DNA of 64,000 bases from Kudoa neothunni (Eukaryota > Cnidaria): contig OZ199840.1 in assembly GCA_964304625.1 (NCBI GenBank), forward strand, positions 434,001-498,000, in the 5' to 3' direction. Positions 48,570 through 61,885 of the stretch are shown here, in pieces. Below the pieces are notes generated by a model. The model was not told the DNA's origin. It saw nothing but the letters and a program-made list of their open reading frames with translations, and did not search any database. Every line of letters begins with the position of its first letter. Positions within the stretch are counted from its first letter, which is position 1. The position numbers were made by a program, and so were the translations under genes.

Positions 48570-49276
48570 ATGCTGGACCCGCTGTATTTGGAGTTTATCG
48601 CACAGAACGAATTTGTCAATATAGTTCCAAATTTTACAGAGGACAAATGGCAGTTGTATAGCGTAATTTTTGGAAGCGTTGTGCAGAATAATTGGACCTA
48701 TATTTAGCAAACCATTGGGCCATTTGAGGCGGGAATCGAACTTAGTGTACCAATTTGGGTGGCTATCAATTTGCGCAATTGTAAGAAATGCCGAATTATG
48801 CCTCCAACATGGCTGAATATGGAGGATTTGTTGAAAGCTATCGATAACGAGCGCAATAGTAGTCTTCTAATGCAACCACCTCATTTATACTATCAAGAAA
48901 TAGCTCATTTGTTATTTCGAAAGTAGTTTTACTGAAAATTGCAAATATTCTAATTGTTGATTTAGCGCATCAACCGACATATTGAATGCGGGTGAATTAG
49001 TTGTGGCGGTGAAAGATTTAAACGATGTTCGTCTCACAAAATTAAAAAAGTCCACCGATTATCTGATAGAAAATCGAGAGTCATATGCTAGTGTACACTT
49101 TTTTCATCATTTTCAGCTAAAATTAATAATTGACATCATAGATCGATTACATAACACCCCTGGAGATTAACACTATAAGAGGTTCCATTTGTACTGTGAT
49201 GAATTTTTCGCAAAAACTTCAAATGGAAATCAAACAATTCAAAAATCTCAATACAAACGATTCCACCGATAGATAA
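48570..49276 (+). CDS. GINS2: DNA replication complex GINS protein PSF2
   Basis: Four exons (48570-48662, 48708-48922, 48966-49092, 49142-49276) with introns of 45, 43 and 49 nt encode 189 residues; the family is about 185. The start MLDPLYLEFIAQNEFVNIVP matches the Psf2 start (D-P-x-E-x-E-F-x-A-E-x-E-L-V-x-I-x-P). The core VPIWVAINLRNCKKCRIMPP with the following W is the hallmark of the family (P-L-W-L-A-x-x-L-K-x-x-x-K-C-R-I-x-P-P-x-W). The final exon has ITPLEINTIR, as in the Psf2 C-terminal helix. GINS joins Cdc45 and Mcm2-7 in the replicative helicase, so this is a single essential nuclear gene. Confidence 0.93.
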
Positions 49277-50849
49277 TCATTATTTTTATTCCGATAATTC
49301 AATGAGTTAATTGTGTAAAAAATATTTTTATTATATTGTCAATTATTTTGCGTTATATTCACAAAGAAAATTATGTATTTAAAATAATTCTAATTTCTAA
49401 AATCAACAAGTAAAATTTACCTGGGCTAGCGGTCGATAACATGCGGCTCTCGATGCTTCAATCCGAATGATAACAAGATTTTAAAAAAATAAAAATAAGG
49501 AATAGCTTTTGAATGATCAATTGTATCATCCTCTTTATGTTTTAATCCAAATTCAAATCAAAATTAATTTGATTTTTTCAAAGATTTTATTATTGGTTTG
49601 CAATGATTAGTTTTTGTCTTTAATGGTAGGGGTTATTTGTATGGTAAATTTTAATCCCAGCAATACTTACTCAAAAGAGGGTATACAGATTCAATTTTCT
49701 GGAATCTGATTCATTTAGTCATTCCTGGCCCACCGCTTTGTAAATAATGACCAAAAATAGTCAAATGTAGTCAAAACTAGTGGAACATTATTAATATTTT
49801 CCTTCAAAATGTCCAAATAGAAACTGTCAACGTATCAATGATCTTTTTAAACTTGTGCAAAAGCTATTTTTAGTCCCAAAAGAACTAATCTATTATGTGT
49901 AGTAAATGCAATTAGTATTATCGAATATGCCTTATTTATTTATTTCTGGTTATTAAAAGCTTAAGATTCGGTCAAAAATAATATATTATAATAAAAATAC
50001 GCACATTTCATTAAATTAGTTCGCGTCAATAGACATTTCCGACCAGAAGGGATGTATCAAAGATATTTTTGTTCTCGCATCCTCATAAAATACGTTAATT
50101 GTTTAAATATATATATAATTGCGGAAAGCAATTTTCTAAAATATTATAATCGCCTAGTTCGGAGAATGTTTATTATTTTTTATGATGTCAGCAAACTAAA
50201 ATTTCATGCGTTTTAAAAAATGGTTCTCTTGTCTGATTATTTGATCTTTTCTTTAACTGTTCTTACATAAAATAAAGTATTCCTACATCATTAATTAATT
50301 ATTTTATTTATTTATACATTTTTATATTAGTTCATGTGATAGAAATGATAACCAGACATACTTTAACGTTATTAGGACAATTAAAGCAAATAGTGGGCCC
50401 GCTCTTAGAAAATATTAATTAGTTAATATTTTGTAAAAACCCATTAGATAACAGACCTATTAATCTTTATGTCATATTTTAATGTGTGTATCGATCTAAT
50501 TAAAATATTGAGTTTTTATATCAAACTTGAGCTTCTGGCGGGAAATTTGATAGCCCCTATAGTCAACTAGAAATTGAATGGTATACATATAATTTATTTC
50601 ATCACATCAAAATTGATAAGGCAATAAAAAGAAAAAATATCAGTAAATATAATGATTTGTTATTATTAATAAAGCTAACTTATTAGTTATAACCAAGATT
50701 GGAAATTTTTGACGCTCTTTTTTTAAATCAACCGAAATAAAGAAAAAAATAAATTCAGCTTTTATCAACATTTATTTTAGAATAAAAATTCATAGCTTAC
50801 AACAAAATTGAGTGTAGAATTTTAATTTTAGTTATAATGGACCATTAAA
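49277..50849. other. Intergenic region
   Basis: No exons or transposase remnants recognised; AT-rich. Confidence 0.35.
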
Positions 50850-51290
50850 ATCGAGTATTGTAAGGCGCCCATCACAAGCATTGATCCTTTCTTTTCCAAA
50901 TATATTTCGCAATCTTGAGAAACTCCTTACAACATCAATTGAGGGAACGGGTAGCGACAATATATCATGACAAAGTCTCGAATGAGTGACCCGAGCATTC
51001 CACACTTAATTACAGGAATTAATATTTAAGGGTCGAGTTGAATCTTTTATCATTTTACATAACATGTTGTACTCGTTATTAACCTCAACCTTCTCTTGAC
51101 TTTTTGGAAAATAACAAAGATCATTAACATTTAATTTATCAACAGTAATCAGAGTATTGGATCAATATATTTCATAGTTTGAAAAATTTTAAGAGAAGGA
51201 AAAGTTTCCTTAAAATTTTGGAGTATTCGTCGATTAATTTCTTCATTTGTAGCATCACACAAACTTTCTCATTTAAATATCAAATTGTTT
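50850..51290 (-). mobile_element. hAT transposase fragment (C-terminal dimerisation region)
   Basis: Minus-strand frames encode ETFPSLKIFQTMKYIDP, then EVNNEYNMLCKMIKDS, then VPSIDVVRSFSRLRNIFGKE and RINACDGRLTIL. This is the conserved C-terminal hAT region (R-S-F-S-x-L-x-x-I ... R-x-x-L). The same blocks occur in the element at 58.5-60.2 kb. At least one stop and frame changes are present, so it is a remnant. Confidence 0.65.
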
Positions 51291-51950
51291 CAAGATTCAA
51301 ATGGAAAAAGTTCAATATCTATGATTTTTGATCAAATTATTTCCCTTAATTAACAGAGTCATTTTTTATCGAATCAAAAATTCGATAAAAGACGATTCTC
51401 ATTTGTTGGTATCAATTTTGAGAAATAATGCAAAGGAATAAGAGTATCAATTGAAAAAATTAATGAGAAGTTGAGCATAATAAGACCACCCTATTGTATC
51501 TCCAAAAATTCGCTGTCTTTTGCAATATATACTGACCGATAAATCCTCAATTGATTCTAAATTGTTTTACTCCTCAGGCAATCAGTCAATTCACGTCGCT
51601 CCCTTCAGATTCTCAAGCATTCCTTTTCGGCGGAAACCGATTTTTTAGACTAAGAATAATAAAACTTCGCTATTTTCCTCCAATTCATCAGTTTAAATCA
51701 ATTAAAATCGATTTTAATCGAAAATTTTAAACCTTCCTTGTAGCAATTAAATAAAAAATTATAAGTATTACTTAAAGAGATTAATTTCCCCCCAAAATTA
51801 TGATCTTGGTTAATTCATTTAATCAAATTAAGTGCAGTCATTATTATCCAAATAATTATATAATGGGAGATCAGCATTAAAAATGAATAAAAATTATCAA
51901 ACAATAAGAAAATGGCCATCACAACAACCACATAAAGAGTTAATGTGAAT

Positions 51951-52919
51951 TTATTTTAGCCTAGGATGATTTTGGTTTGGTTCGATGTAATCTTCAGTTT
52001 TGGAGATGGTAACGCCATTTTCGATACGTTCTACTGTTCTTTTACCGTTGACTATTGAACTAAAACGACACAATCAAAAAAAAAACCAACAATTAATTAA
52101 CATTAATGAAAATACGTTCTAATTTCTGTGGTAACTCCATTTCGAGTATAAATCTGAGAGGAAGTGGAAACGCTATTCACATTGGCATTGCCAAAAAAGT
52201 TATTATTCATATTGGAGAGTGGATCTGAGAAAAATCTTACGCATAATTTTGTTTAAAATTGTGCCTTCATAACACTAACCCCTACCTATTTTGAGTGCGG
52301 AACAATTGTCGTTGAGTTCCAAAAGGTTCATGCCAATTGGAAAACGCCCGACCCATATTAAGATCCATATCAAACATATTGTTAGTTGGATCCATGTTAT
52401 TGAAGCCGAATCTATCTGTTGGGTTGAATATTGGATCGGTTTCGAAAAATGCCCTTCAAAATAAGCACACATCAATCGTGCACAACAACCCATCCAACTA
52501 CCTGAACACTTCAAAAGGATCATGAAAATTAAACCCAGATCTCTCGCTGCGAAAAGGAAAATCTCTTCCAAAAAAATCATCCAATCCACCGACATCATCA
52601 CCAACCCCACCATAACGATCATACGTGGAACGTTTCTTATCTAAACACTTTTCCAGCACAAAAAAACACACTCCAACTCACCATCAGATAAAACCTCATA
52701 GGCTCGAGATATTTTTTTAAATTGATCTTCTGCTTTTGCTTTATTCTCGTTGTTGTGTTTATCTGGATGCCATCTCAACGCAAGAGTTCGATATCTACAC
52801 ACCAAGTCATGCATTGCTAAGCGATTCAAATTGCTTAATTACGCCTTTTTAATCTCTACCTTTGAGGCAGACCTTGCAACTCCTAGTATCTCATAATAAT
52901 CTTCGCGAGACCTACTCAT
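51951..52919 (-). CDS. DNAJB6-like Hsp40 co-chaperone
   Basis: Six exons (52919-52843, 52794-52682, 52640-52502, 52453-52286, 52235-52116, 52059-51951) with introns of 41-56 nt give 241 residues. The J domain begins [20 protein letters not shown] and has the HPD triad in [13 protein letters not shown], then [17 protein letters not shown]. After a Gly/Phe-rich linker comes [17 protein letters not shown], the signature of the DNAJB6/B2/B7/B8 group. The C-terminal part has a Ser/Thr patch ([13 protein letters not shown]) and [14 protein letters not shown], matching the conserved end of DNAJB6. It should stimulate Hsp70 and hold aggregation-prone proteins. Whether it is the DNAJB6 or DNAJB2 orthologue is open. 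Confidence 0.88.
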
Positions 52920-55900
52920 TACAGCTCATATTGCGCCTGCGCACTTGAGTTATTCCAACTTGACTTGAGAATAAATCCAACATTCTCAAATTGATCCATC
53001 TGTATAATATATTCATCTTCAACACGAAGGAAAATTCTTTGATTACATTAGATCAAATGACTACGTATCTAATGATTTTATAGTTGTTCTTAACGATATG
53101 TGTTTATTTTGCGATTAAATTTTTCCTCTCTAAACCTTGTTTACTCTATTTGAATATGGAGTTATATTATTAGCTAATTAAATTAATTATTATTTATAAA
53201 TTTTAATTTTGTTTATAAATAATAATTTATATTTTATTATATTATATTTTATGTTTTGGGTGTGCTAATAATCTATTGTTTTTAAATTTATTTTGCGTAG
53301 AAAAACATTTGAAATGAGTTAACGATATTCATCTTTACTATGGAGATGTTGCACGCCATACAAATGCATAAATAAATGAAATATCTTATTATTGATCCTG
53401 TCTGCGCGTGCTCAAAATATATTTATTATATCAATATGAACCTAGGAGTTTCCAACAAACTGTTTCGGACATAAATATTTTTAGTTTAGATATTAATAAA
53501 AATTCTTGATAAGTTTTATCGTCGAATTGTAAAATATTATTTTTCTGAAAAATTTTTCGTCACAAAATAATCCCTCCAACTCTACTGGGGGTCATTGAAT
53601 TCTTCTAAAACACTATCTACGTCATTATCAATGTTATCACTATTCGCGTAATTATTTGTTGATATGACCATACTTTTATGGGATTTTTAAAAATATTTTA
53701 TTGTTTTATTCATACCTAAATTATTTTATATTAATACACTAAATTTATTATTTTAGATAGAATATAAACTAAATTTTATATTGTAGTCATAGAAATTACT
53801 GTGACCAAATATTGTTCGTGTCCGAACAATTTTTTATTTCATTTTGCGATTTGTTCGTTTTATTCATTATTAATCATTACAATGTATTCAAAAGAACATA
53901 TTTTATGTGAATGATTTTATAGATTCCAATAAGGATAGTGAAAAAATGAGTAAATAAATCACGCGCCTTTATTACATTTATGGCACATGCGTCATCGTAC
54001 ACCGAAAATTTTATGTTTCTTGTAATTATTATAATACTCCTTTTTTACTTTAAAATATAAATCGATATAAGAAACTCTCATTTTTTATTATATTAACTTA
54101 AACCGTGATTGGCTTCAAATTTCAGGGTTTTTACTATTGTAGACTGAAACTTATATGAATAAATTCGTGAGTTTCAAATCAGTTTTAACAAATACCATAT
54201 AGGAATTCAAAAATATTAAGCTGTTTGCTAGAATTAAAATTAGAGAATTTTAATTTTTAAATAATATTTTAGGTTGGGTGCTTTATTGATCCTGACTAGC
54301 GAAACATTTATTTACATTTTAATTGATTCCTAAACAATCATTTAATATAATTTGGAAAATATAATGAGAAAAGTTTTATAAATATTTTGTCTGTGTTTTC
54401 TTTAAAGACAAAATTTTCTATTATCATTATAATTTTCAACAACTCTATTGACGATTTGGAATAGAGAATTGAAGCATTTCAGGCGACCTTTATAAATCTA
54501 TATTATGTAATCGTTAGGTGGGTGAAATAAATTGATTCCGTAGTTTACAACTATTAAATAATTATAATTATATTGGGTTGAGCATTTTTTAATCGTCCAT
54601 AGCTCTATTGATACTTTATCTCACAATATGAATTTTATTTCAATAATCAAAAATCTTTTTAATAGCTTCATTTAATGATTATATTAAAAATAAAATTTTA
54701 AATACCTTGCTTGAATTCAAATATACATTTAACCAGAAAATTATAGGAATATATTATTATTATTATTATTATCGTATCCTATTGTCATTAAATTGGGTTC
54801 TTTCACTTAAATTAAATGTTGTTGGTTTAGTTAAATTCGGATTAAAATTAAATATTAGCAATAAACTATTGGGATCTAATTATTTTATTTACTGGGTCGT
54901 GTTCACCTGCGTAATCATACTTTATGTATAATTCATGGAAATATTTGTCTAATTTTTATTTATCATCCGCGCGATCTCTGAATTTAAGAAATCACACTCA
55001 TTATGCGTTTTAATAATTTGATAATAATTTTAAAATGAACAAAAACAGTTATTATATCCGAAAAATTAACTTTCATAGAATTTTATGTAAGGTCAAAATA
55101 TTTATAGCACGAATTATTTTTAGGAGGACATCTATCATAAATGTTGTGTGGATGTCCGCCTTTTTCACTTTCAATCCTCATATATCCAATTATAATTGAT
55201 ATAAAATGTTAATTTTTATTATCTCAGATATTTAATTATTTCTAATCCAACGCTATGCTTCATTATGTCAATTATAGTCTAACATCGATCAAACTAGTCA
55301 TAGCTTAATATTTTTGTCTGTAAGGCAGTTAATTCAAAAATTTTTTGACAATGCGTATTTACGACACCCAAGCTCAGTTTAATCCAAATATACGTAGAAA
55401 ACAAAACGATTAAATGTGCTATATTTGACCAAAATATTAATTGTAAGTTGAAGTTGACACATTTTTTTTATTTTCACCATAAATATCAAATTTTATGTTA
55501 GACTTTGACATATTTTAATAATTGTTATATTCTGTCATTTACAATTTTATAGATTAATTATCAACGGTGAGCATTCACATGATCCTAGGCAACAACTAAT
55601 GTACATATTTGTTGATAAAACTATTATAAAAATTTGAAATAACGCCATTTTCATCATTTTAATTTATTTCAAAGCGTAATTGTAATGTATTCTATAAAAT
55701 TATTTTCTTATAACTTAAAAATATTCATATATATATATATTTGAAATGTGGTTTTAATCCAAAAAAGTTATACAGAGATTATTGATATGTATTTTCTAAT
55801 AAATCATTACTACAATTATTTATAATTTTATAATATATCAACCTCATGGAAAAATATGAATATATTAAAATTCGATCTGTTGTATTTCTATTTAAAATCT

Positions 55901-56115
55901 TCAGCTTTTAATATTTATATATAATAAAAATCTATTTATTGTAACTCATTTTAAAAATTTTAATCATGAATATTTTCCTATTTGAATTTTTTCGAAAATG
56001 AGAATTTGACATTAAAATTTGCAGCACATGCATCAAAAAATTGATTTGTATAAGCAGGTTGATTATACTAACCGACTGTTAATTAATCGGATGCAAAATA
56101 CACTTGTAGTGTATA
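52920..56115. other. Long AT-rich intergenic region
   Basis: No genes recognised. 53580-53670 in reverse complement encodes a short acidic stretch (NIDNDVDSVLEEFND) of the sort seen at piggyBac N-termini, but nothing supports it. A near-perfect hairpin GGAGGACATC/GATGTCCGCC lies at about 55124-55161. Confidence 0.35.
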
Positions 56116-56119
56116 TTAA

Positions 56120-58200
56120 CCGTCTAAGGTTTTTGGGGTGTAATACTGTAATACACCCCAAGGTGAATTTAAAACAAGCATATCATCCGCTGTAAACAAC
56201 CGAACAACTTATAAATCATGGTATTCCTGTAAAAACATTTGTAATATATGATAATACTTGAAATATAAAAATTTACCGAAAATATACATTTTTTTGGAAG
56301 ATTATCCTCTGAGGTTTTTTGGGTGTGTTTAACCCCAGATTTTTTTCCTTTTAAAAAGACAAGTATATTATTTTAAACGTAAAATAAAAGTTTCTGTTAT
56401 TTTAAATGGTTGGATAACTACAAAAATCATACTTGAAATAATCGTTTTCGTTCGCGCGCGCGAGGGGTTGTTGAATATTTGGCGCGAATAGTTTCCGCTA
56501 TTTTAGTGATGAATGCTGTTTATATGGTAATGATCATAATGATTTTGTCAACGAAAATCTTGAAGTCAATTAATACGATCGATTTAAAATAAAAACATTT
56601 GAAGATTGTTGTATTCTTTTTTCAATGAAGAATTATATGCAACAATCATGAAATACACTAACATTTTTTGCAGAAAATATTTTAAACATGATTCGTTTGA
56701 TATGGACAGCGTTAAATCTAGGGGTTACTTTAGTCTTATTATACCTATGGGAACGTATAAGAATCGGCGAGAGCTTTTATGTGTAATTTTCAGATTATTT
56801 TTCAGTGTCAAGAAAGGCGGGAAAATGTACATTCGACATTTTTCACTTCGTTGATTCTGACAGATTACTCGATAAATCCATTTTTATGATTTTGAAAGCA
56901 GGGTTAAGCTAAAAGAAACAAATTATTTTAGCGATGTGAGATATGGAATGCGTGGATAACTGTATTGCACAAATTTATTATTCCCAGTCATGACGTTACG
57001 ATAGACGAACTCTTGCTTCGTTTTGATTATGGGGGAGATATCCGTTTTTATAATATATGTCGATGAAACTGACGAAATATTGTCGGAAATTTTTCTTTTT
57101 TATTGACAAGAAATCTGTGGCTTGAACATCATGATCTATTTGAGGAGGAATAATTTTGACAGTACAAGACAATTTAAGATTTTTTAAAGCGTAGTTCTTT
57201 CCCTATCGGCCCTGCTTTTTTATTCTGACCGAAACGTAGTAGTTGATGATTTTTATCTTCATCTGCGTTCGTCGAAAAATTGATAGATAAAAAGCTCGCT
57301 TTCTTAGGAACAATTTCGTATTTTATAAAAATTATGCGATGGTTTCGTCTGTATACAAAAAACCGAAGGCTGTCATTCGTTTGGCAGATGACATCGCAAA
57401 TTAGTCTTTATCTGATGAAAAATAAAAGTTTAAGCCTACGTATATCTCGAACTATAACCGAACTCAAGGCGGAATTGATAACAGATCGAATGCTTGAACC
57501 TGTTTCAACGCGCTTGCTTACGATGGGATGTCCGTTATGTCTTTTAATATTATTAAAAAACAATATTATTAAAAAACATAATTAGTTAATGATCTGGCGT
57601 TATATAAGAATATCCAAGGCTTATATAAAGAAAAACAGGCCTACATTTCTAAAGGAAATTCTTCAATGTTTCCACTATCCTCTTCCTCTCTAGAAAAATA
57701 CCCACCATAATCATAAAATGTATACCAGAAAGAGACCTCGCTTCGAAAAAAGCGGACGTTAGCAATCTAAATCAATTTAGATGTGAGTTCTGAGGAAGAA
57801 AAAAGACAGCGAAACTTCAAAATTGTGGAAATCCTGTTTCAAACATTATTGCTCCTAACATTCATCTAACACTTGTTTTAGATGTAAACAATTGCGGAAA
57901 ATATTTAATTTAACAATTTTTTGGAAATCATGTAATAGACTATTTTTATTAGGAAAAAATATTATAGTTCAATTACCGGCCATATACGATACATGACTTG
58001 CTCCATAAAATTAATAAATCGAAATAACGCGCGTAAATTCTCATGTATTTATATTTATTAGGGTTTCACCCAATGGATTTTTCTCGTAAATTACAAACAA
58101 AGTTTTTATAATTTTTCATATATATTCGATGAATAAAAATGTGGGGTTAATTACACCCGAAAAACCTTAGTGGGATATCGATTTTCGGATCGTTAGAGGG
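56120..58200 (+). mobile_element. piggyBac element, family 5, decayed
   Basis: The left end follows TTAA (56116-56119) with CCGTCTAAGGTTTTTGGGGT; the right end is TTAGAGGG before TTAT (mutated TTAA). The internal motif TAAGGTTTTT(G/C)GGGTGTAAT is directly at the left end but about 30 bp inside the right end (58140-58172): the canonical asymmetric plan with the transposase reading left to right. A second copy of the motif is at 56310-56335. Coding remnants: 56606-56854 (FFNEELYATIMKYTNIFCRK) and 57280-57585 (IDKKLAFLGTIS), then, in another frame, NYNRTQGGID, the region before the C-terminal motif. Several breaks. Confidence 0.75.
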
Positions 58201-58499
58201 TTATAGACAGCGTGAAATTTATACACGATTATAATACATACGAACGTGATTTTATTTAATTTCCATTTTTCCCGTGATTTGATTGTAATGACTAACAAAA
58301 ATTTTTTAGGTCATTTTAACTTTTCAAATCGTTATAATTAGACCATGCAATTTTCGATTCGAATAAAAGTGCCGGCTTTTATTTATATGGAACGAAAACG
58401 CCGATTTTGAGACTAAATTATTGTATTCGCTTAATGTTACCCTTGAAAAAAACAACCAAGAACACTACGGCACGCGAGTATTCGGTGATACACATGGTA

Positions 58500-60240
58500 A
58501 ATCAAGGAATTAACACAAAGAAGCGTGGATATAGGAAGTAAACGCAGAGAAATTGGCGAGTATTTGCTTGAATCGAACGATTTGGAAGTGGCTGGAGATT
58601 CCCTATGTTGTAAATGCTGCAAGATAATCTTGCAGTATTTAAACGAAATAGAATTCAGGAACATATTGGTTCACAAAAGCACATATTCATAAAAGCAAGT
58701 TTAAATAATACGATCTCCATCAAAAATATTTTGCATTGTGACAAATCCAACTTGACTGAAATTGAAATGGATTTAGTTGAAATATCATTTTTGACGGTAT
58801 CCTATTTAGTTCAATCAATAAAGGTAGTTGTTTCAGATCTTTTATTTCCAAATGTTGCCCTGCATCGAGGTCATTATCTGATGGAAGATCTCTTATCGAT
58901 AGACACCTACCTGCAATATTCCTAGATTGTGTAAGTGACATTAAAGCAACATTGAAGGGTCTTAGATTTAGCTTGATTATTGATGAATCACCTGACATAA
59001 AGAACAAACCTGTTTTTAACACACCATCATATTACTACGATCATGATTCAAATACAAAAAAACAATTATGCTCGACTCTTCAAGACTTTTACAGTGTAAT
59101 TCTGTCGTCGTCAAAAATCAGTTATCAACGGTAATAAAACGTTACAACTTATCATGAGATAACTGCATTGCGATTATTTCGGATTTGGCACCATATATGG
59201 AACGATTCTTTAAGAAATACAAGACAATATATCCACACATCATATGTATTCCATTCTACTCTCATTTAATTCATCTCGTTGTTCTCGAAGCGGATGGTAT
59301 TCATTTCATGAATATTAAAAAGTTTTGCATGAAGTTTTCAGCTCTTTTAGCAAAATATGTGTTTATGATTCACCCCAAAAATAATAACTTGAATGTTTCA
59401 AAGAAATACCCCGTGTAATAGCTATCCGTTGGTACAGTCTCTCTAACTGCTTAAAGCAGATAAAAGAATATTTTCCAGCTGTTGTTGACTTTCTAAGCCA
59501 GATTAAATTGAAGAATTCGACAAGAAATTAAATGAATTGTTCGAAATCAATCCGAAAAATTTAAATCTCATTTTTGTTTGGATATGTTGATTGAACACCT
59601 TTCGCTTTTGATTGAATATTCTAAGTTTATTGAAACTAGAAAAAATTTATGTTTCACAAGTATATTTGATTGTATATTGGATAACCGAATGTTTTGATAT
59701 TAAAAAAATAATTTTTTTGAAATCCTTGGAATAATCCCCTTTGACGTTCGAAGTGACTTGATCAGAAGACCTGAATGCTTACGTAGTAAGATTGTCCGAG
59801 ACCTCCATCAATACATATCAAATAGTATCAGCGAATGTTTCCCATCAGCCACCTTTCTAGAGACAGTGAGACACATCAATCCAAACAATAATATATCAAT
59901 TACAAACATCAATATTGAAGATCATTGTTGTTCAATTCAGACAGAAGATAAATCGGAAATTAGAAATGAATACAATTTTCTTTGTAAAATTCTCCAAACC
60001 CCCATCCAATTTGCTGATATCGATTTTTGGCGGAAAGATCAAGCGTTTGTCCCTTACTATCAAAAATTGTTCGAGATTTACTAGCGATACTTGTATCGTC
60101 CACAATTTTGGAGGATACAGTTTTTCAACGATGAATCAAATCTTTGGAAAACACCGGATGAGCTTATCTAATGAGCGCTTAACTATGTTGTCTATTTTAA
60201 ACTTCAAATGACCATCAATACTTTAACCATTATTGTTAAC
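58500..60240 (+). mobile_element. hAT element with CGGBP1-like zinc finger, decayed
   Basis: In order: a BED-like finger spread over two frames (LCCKCCKIIL near 58600 and RIQEHIGSQKH near 58650); 58952-59134 with FSLIIDESPDIKNKPVFN, the first catalytic region of hAT transposases; 59185-59418 with ISDLAPYMERFFKKY and YSHLIHLVVLEAD; then the Trp region (RWYSLSNCLKQIKEYFP, near 59425-59480); 59758-60084 with ECFPSATFLETVRHINP; and near 60150 FSTMNQIFGKHRMSLSNERL, the dimerisation region. Each of several junctions changes frame. It is related to the fragment at 50.85-51.29 kb. Ends not identified. Confidence 0.7.
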
Positions 60241-60545
60241 ATTATAGTATTTCGTCGTTTTATGTATTTATTGATCGATAGAAGCCATTCTTCTTTTGTT
60301 TGTATAATAAGCGTCGAAAATTGTATGTTCTAGTTATAACATATTATTCTACTTAATATATTATCTTCGAACTTCAAACAAACAGACTATTTCGCATGAT
60401 AGAATTATATCTGTAAACTTCCCACAACTATAAACGACTTAACTGGGGATACAAATAATTGATATCATGAAGTCAATCTAGATTTTATTCTTTCATCAAT
60501 AACAATTTAACATATTATTATAGAAACGAGTTAGAAAGTGTAATA

Positions 60546-60577
<32 letters not shown>

Positions 60578-61490
60578 CCAAATTGGTTGCTCGGTAGTTG
60601 GAATATTATATAAAGTTAGAAAATCTTATATGGGTTATACAATGAGAGAAATCTAATTTTCAATATTTGAACACCATGCTATTTGGAGTAAAGATTAATT
60701 CGTAATATAAGCCAACAAAAAAAAGTGGATCTAAGTCGAATATTTTTTAATTCACCTTTTATTATTTTGTGTGGACATAAAGCTAAATGTTGGATCCCAG
60801 GTAGTGATGGCATTTATAATCTCCAGATTACGTAACATTAACAATGTCTTATCGAATAGCACCATATCATAAGACACAATGTAATCGGCTTAACGACGTA
60901 TTAGTTGGTGTCTTATTTAAATCGGTAGCATTGTTGTGGATAAATTCATTATGACCACAAAAGTATCCCCTCCCAATTATATTTTATTGGAGGTTATATT
61001 GCGAAGTATATATACAAAGTTGACCAACCTTGTAACTGGTATTAGTCAGATATTGGATTAGCAGCAGTATATCGGTCAATTTCATTCGTAATTGTGGCCT
61101 AACAAAAGGATGTGTAGAGGATTAGTAGTGGTTGACATTTAAAGGCGACTATATTATGTTAAGCTCACCTAATATTTATTCTAAGAATTAGTAGTGCCAA
61201 CGATTTTATACCTGATTCTACTCAATTTTTAGATCGGTCAATCATATATAAATAGAGAAAAATTATATTATCATTTTTTTCCAGAATGAACAAGTATTAA
61301 TTCATATAAAAAATAATTCTCACATTTCATTAAAATAACTATATAATTTGAAACAATTATAATGTCAGTTTTATAGAACAATGGTTCTTATTGTCGAATA
61401 CAACCTGTATAAAATGCATAATAAAAATTAACCTAACGGTCCTTTATTTGGTTTCACATTAAACATCGTACACTTTGAGACCACCTACGC

Positions 61491-61525
<35 letters not shown>

Positions 61526-61885
61526 TGTGTTTAACTTACAAAACAACTCAGAAAATAATTCCACCAATTAGTTATATTAATTATTAACGTTCGAGCTACA
61601 GTTGTATATTACAATAGAGTAAATGCGCAATGAAATAGGAACGATTGATTTTGACTACAAAGCTATGCAGTCGACGAGTGGTACAACTTTAATTATTTGG
61701 TCAAATTCTAAATAACAGAAAAAACCTAGAGTACGTGGTCGTTTAATGATACAATACATTTCCATAATATCACAGTTCGACCTACTTCGTTGTTAGTCGT
61801 TTTACATTTAGATCTGTGGTTAGTTTTGTCATGTAAGTACATTTTGGTTTAGTGTTGACATTTTTATGTTTCTCATCATAATTCG
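60241..61885. other. Intergenic region with microsatellites
   Basis: Holds a (TA)n run near 60554-60580 and a (GT)n run at 61494-61530. Earlier exons of the Dbf4-type gene may lie at its right end, but none could be joined with confidence. Confidence 0.4.
61494..61530. repeat. (GT)n microsatellite
   Basis: About 16 near-perfect GT units, broken once by GTAC. Confidence 0.9.

Noticed and set aside
53580-53670. Possible piggyBac N-terminus on the minus strand
   Set aside because: A short acidic stretch alone, with no ends and no catalytic part nearby.
55124-55161. Hairpin GGAGGACATC/GATGTCCGCC
   Set aside because: Isolated, no flanking gene or duplication; could be a decayed MITE but unsupported.
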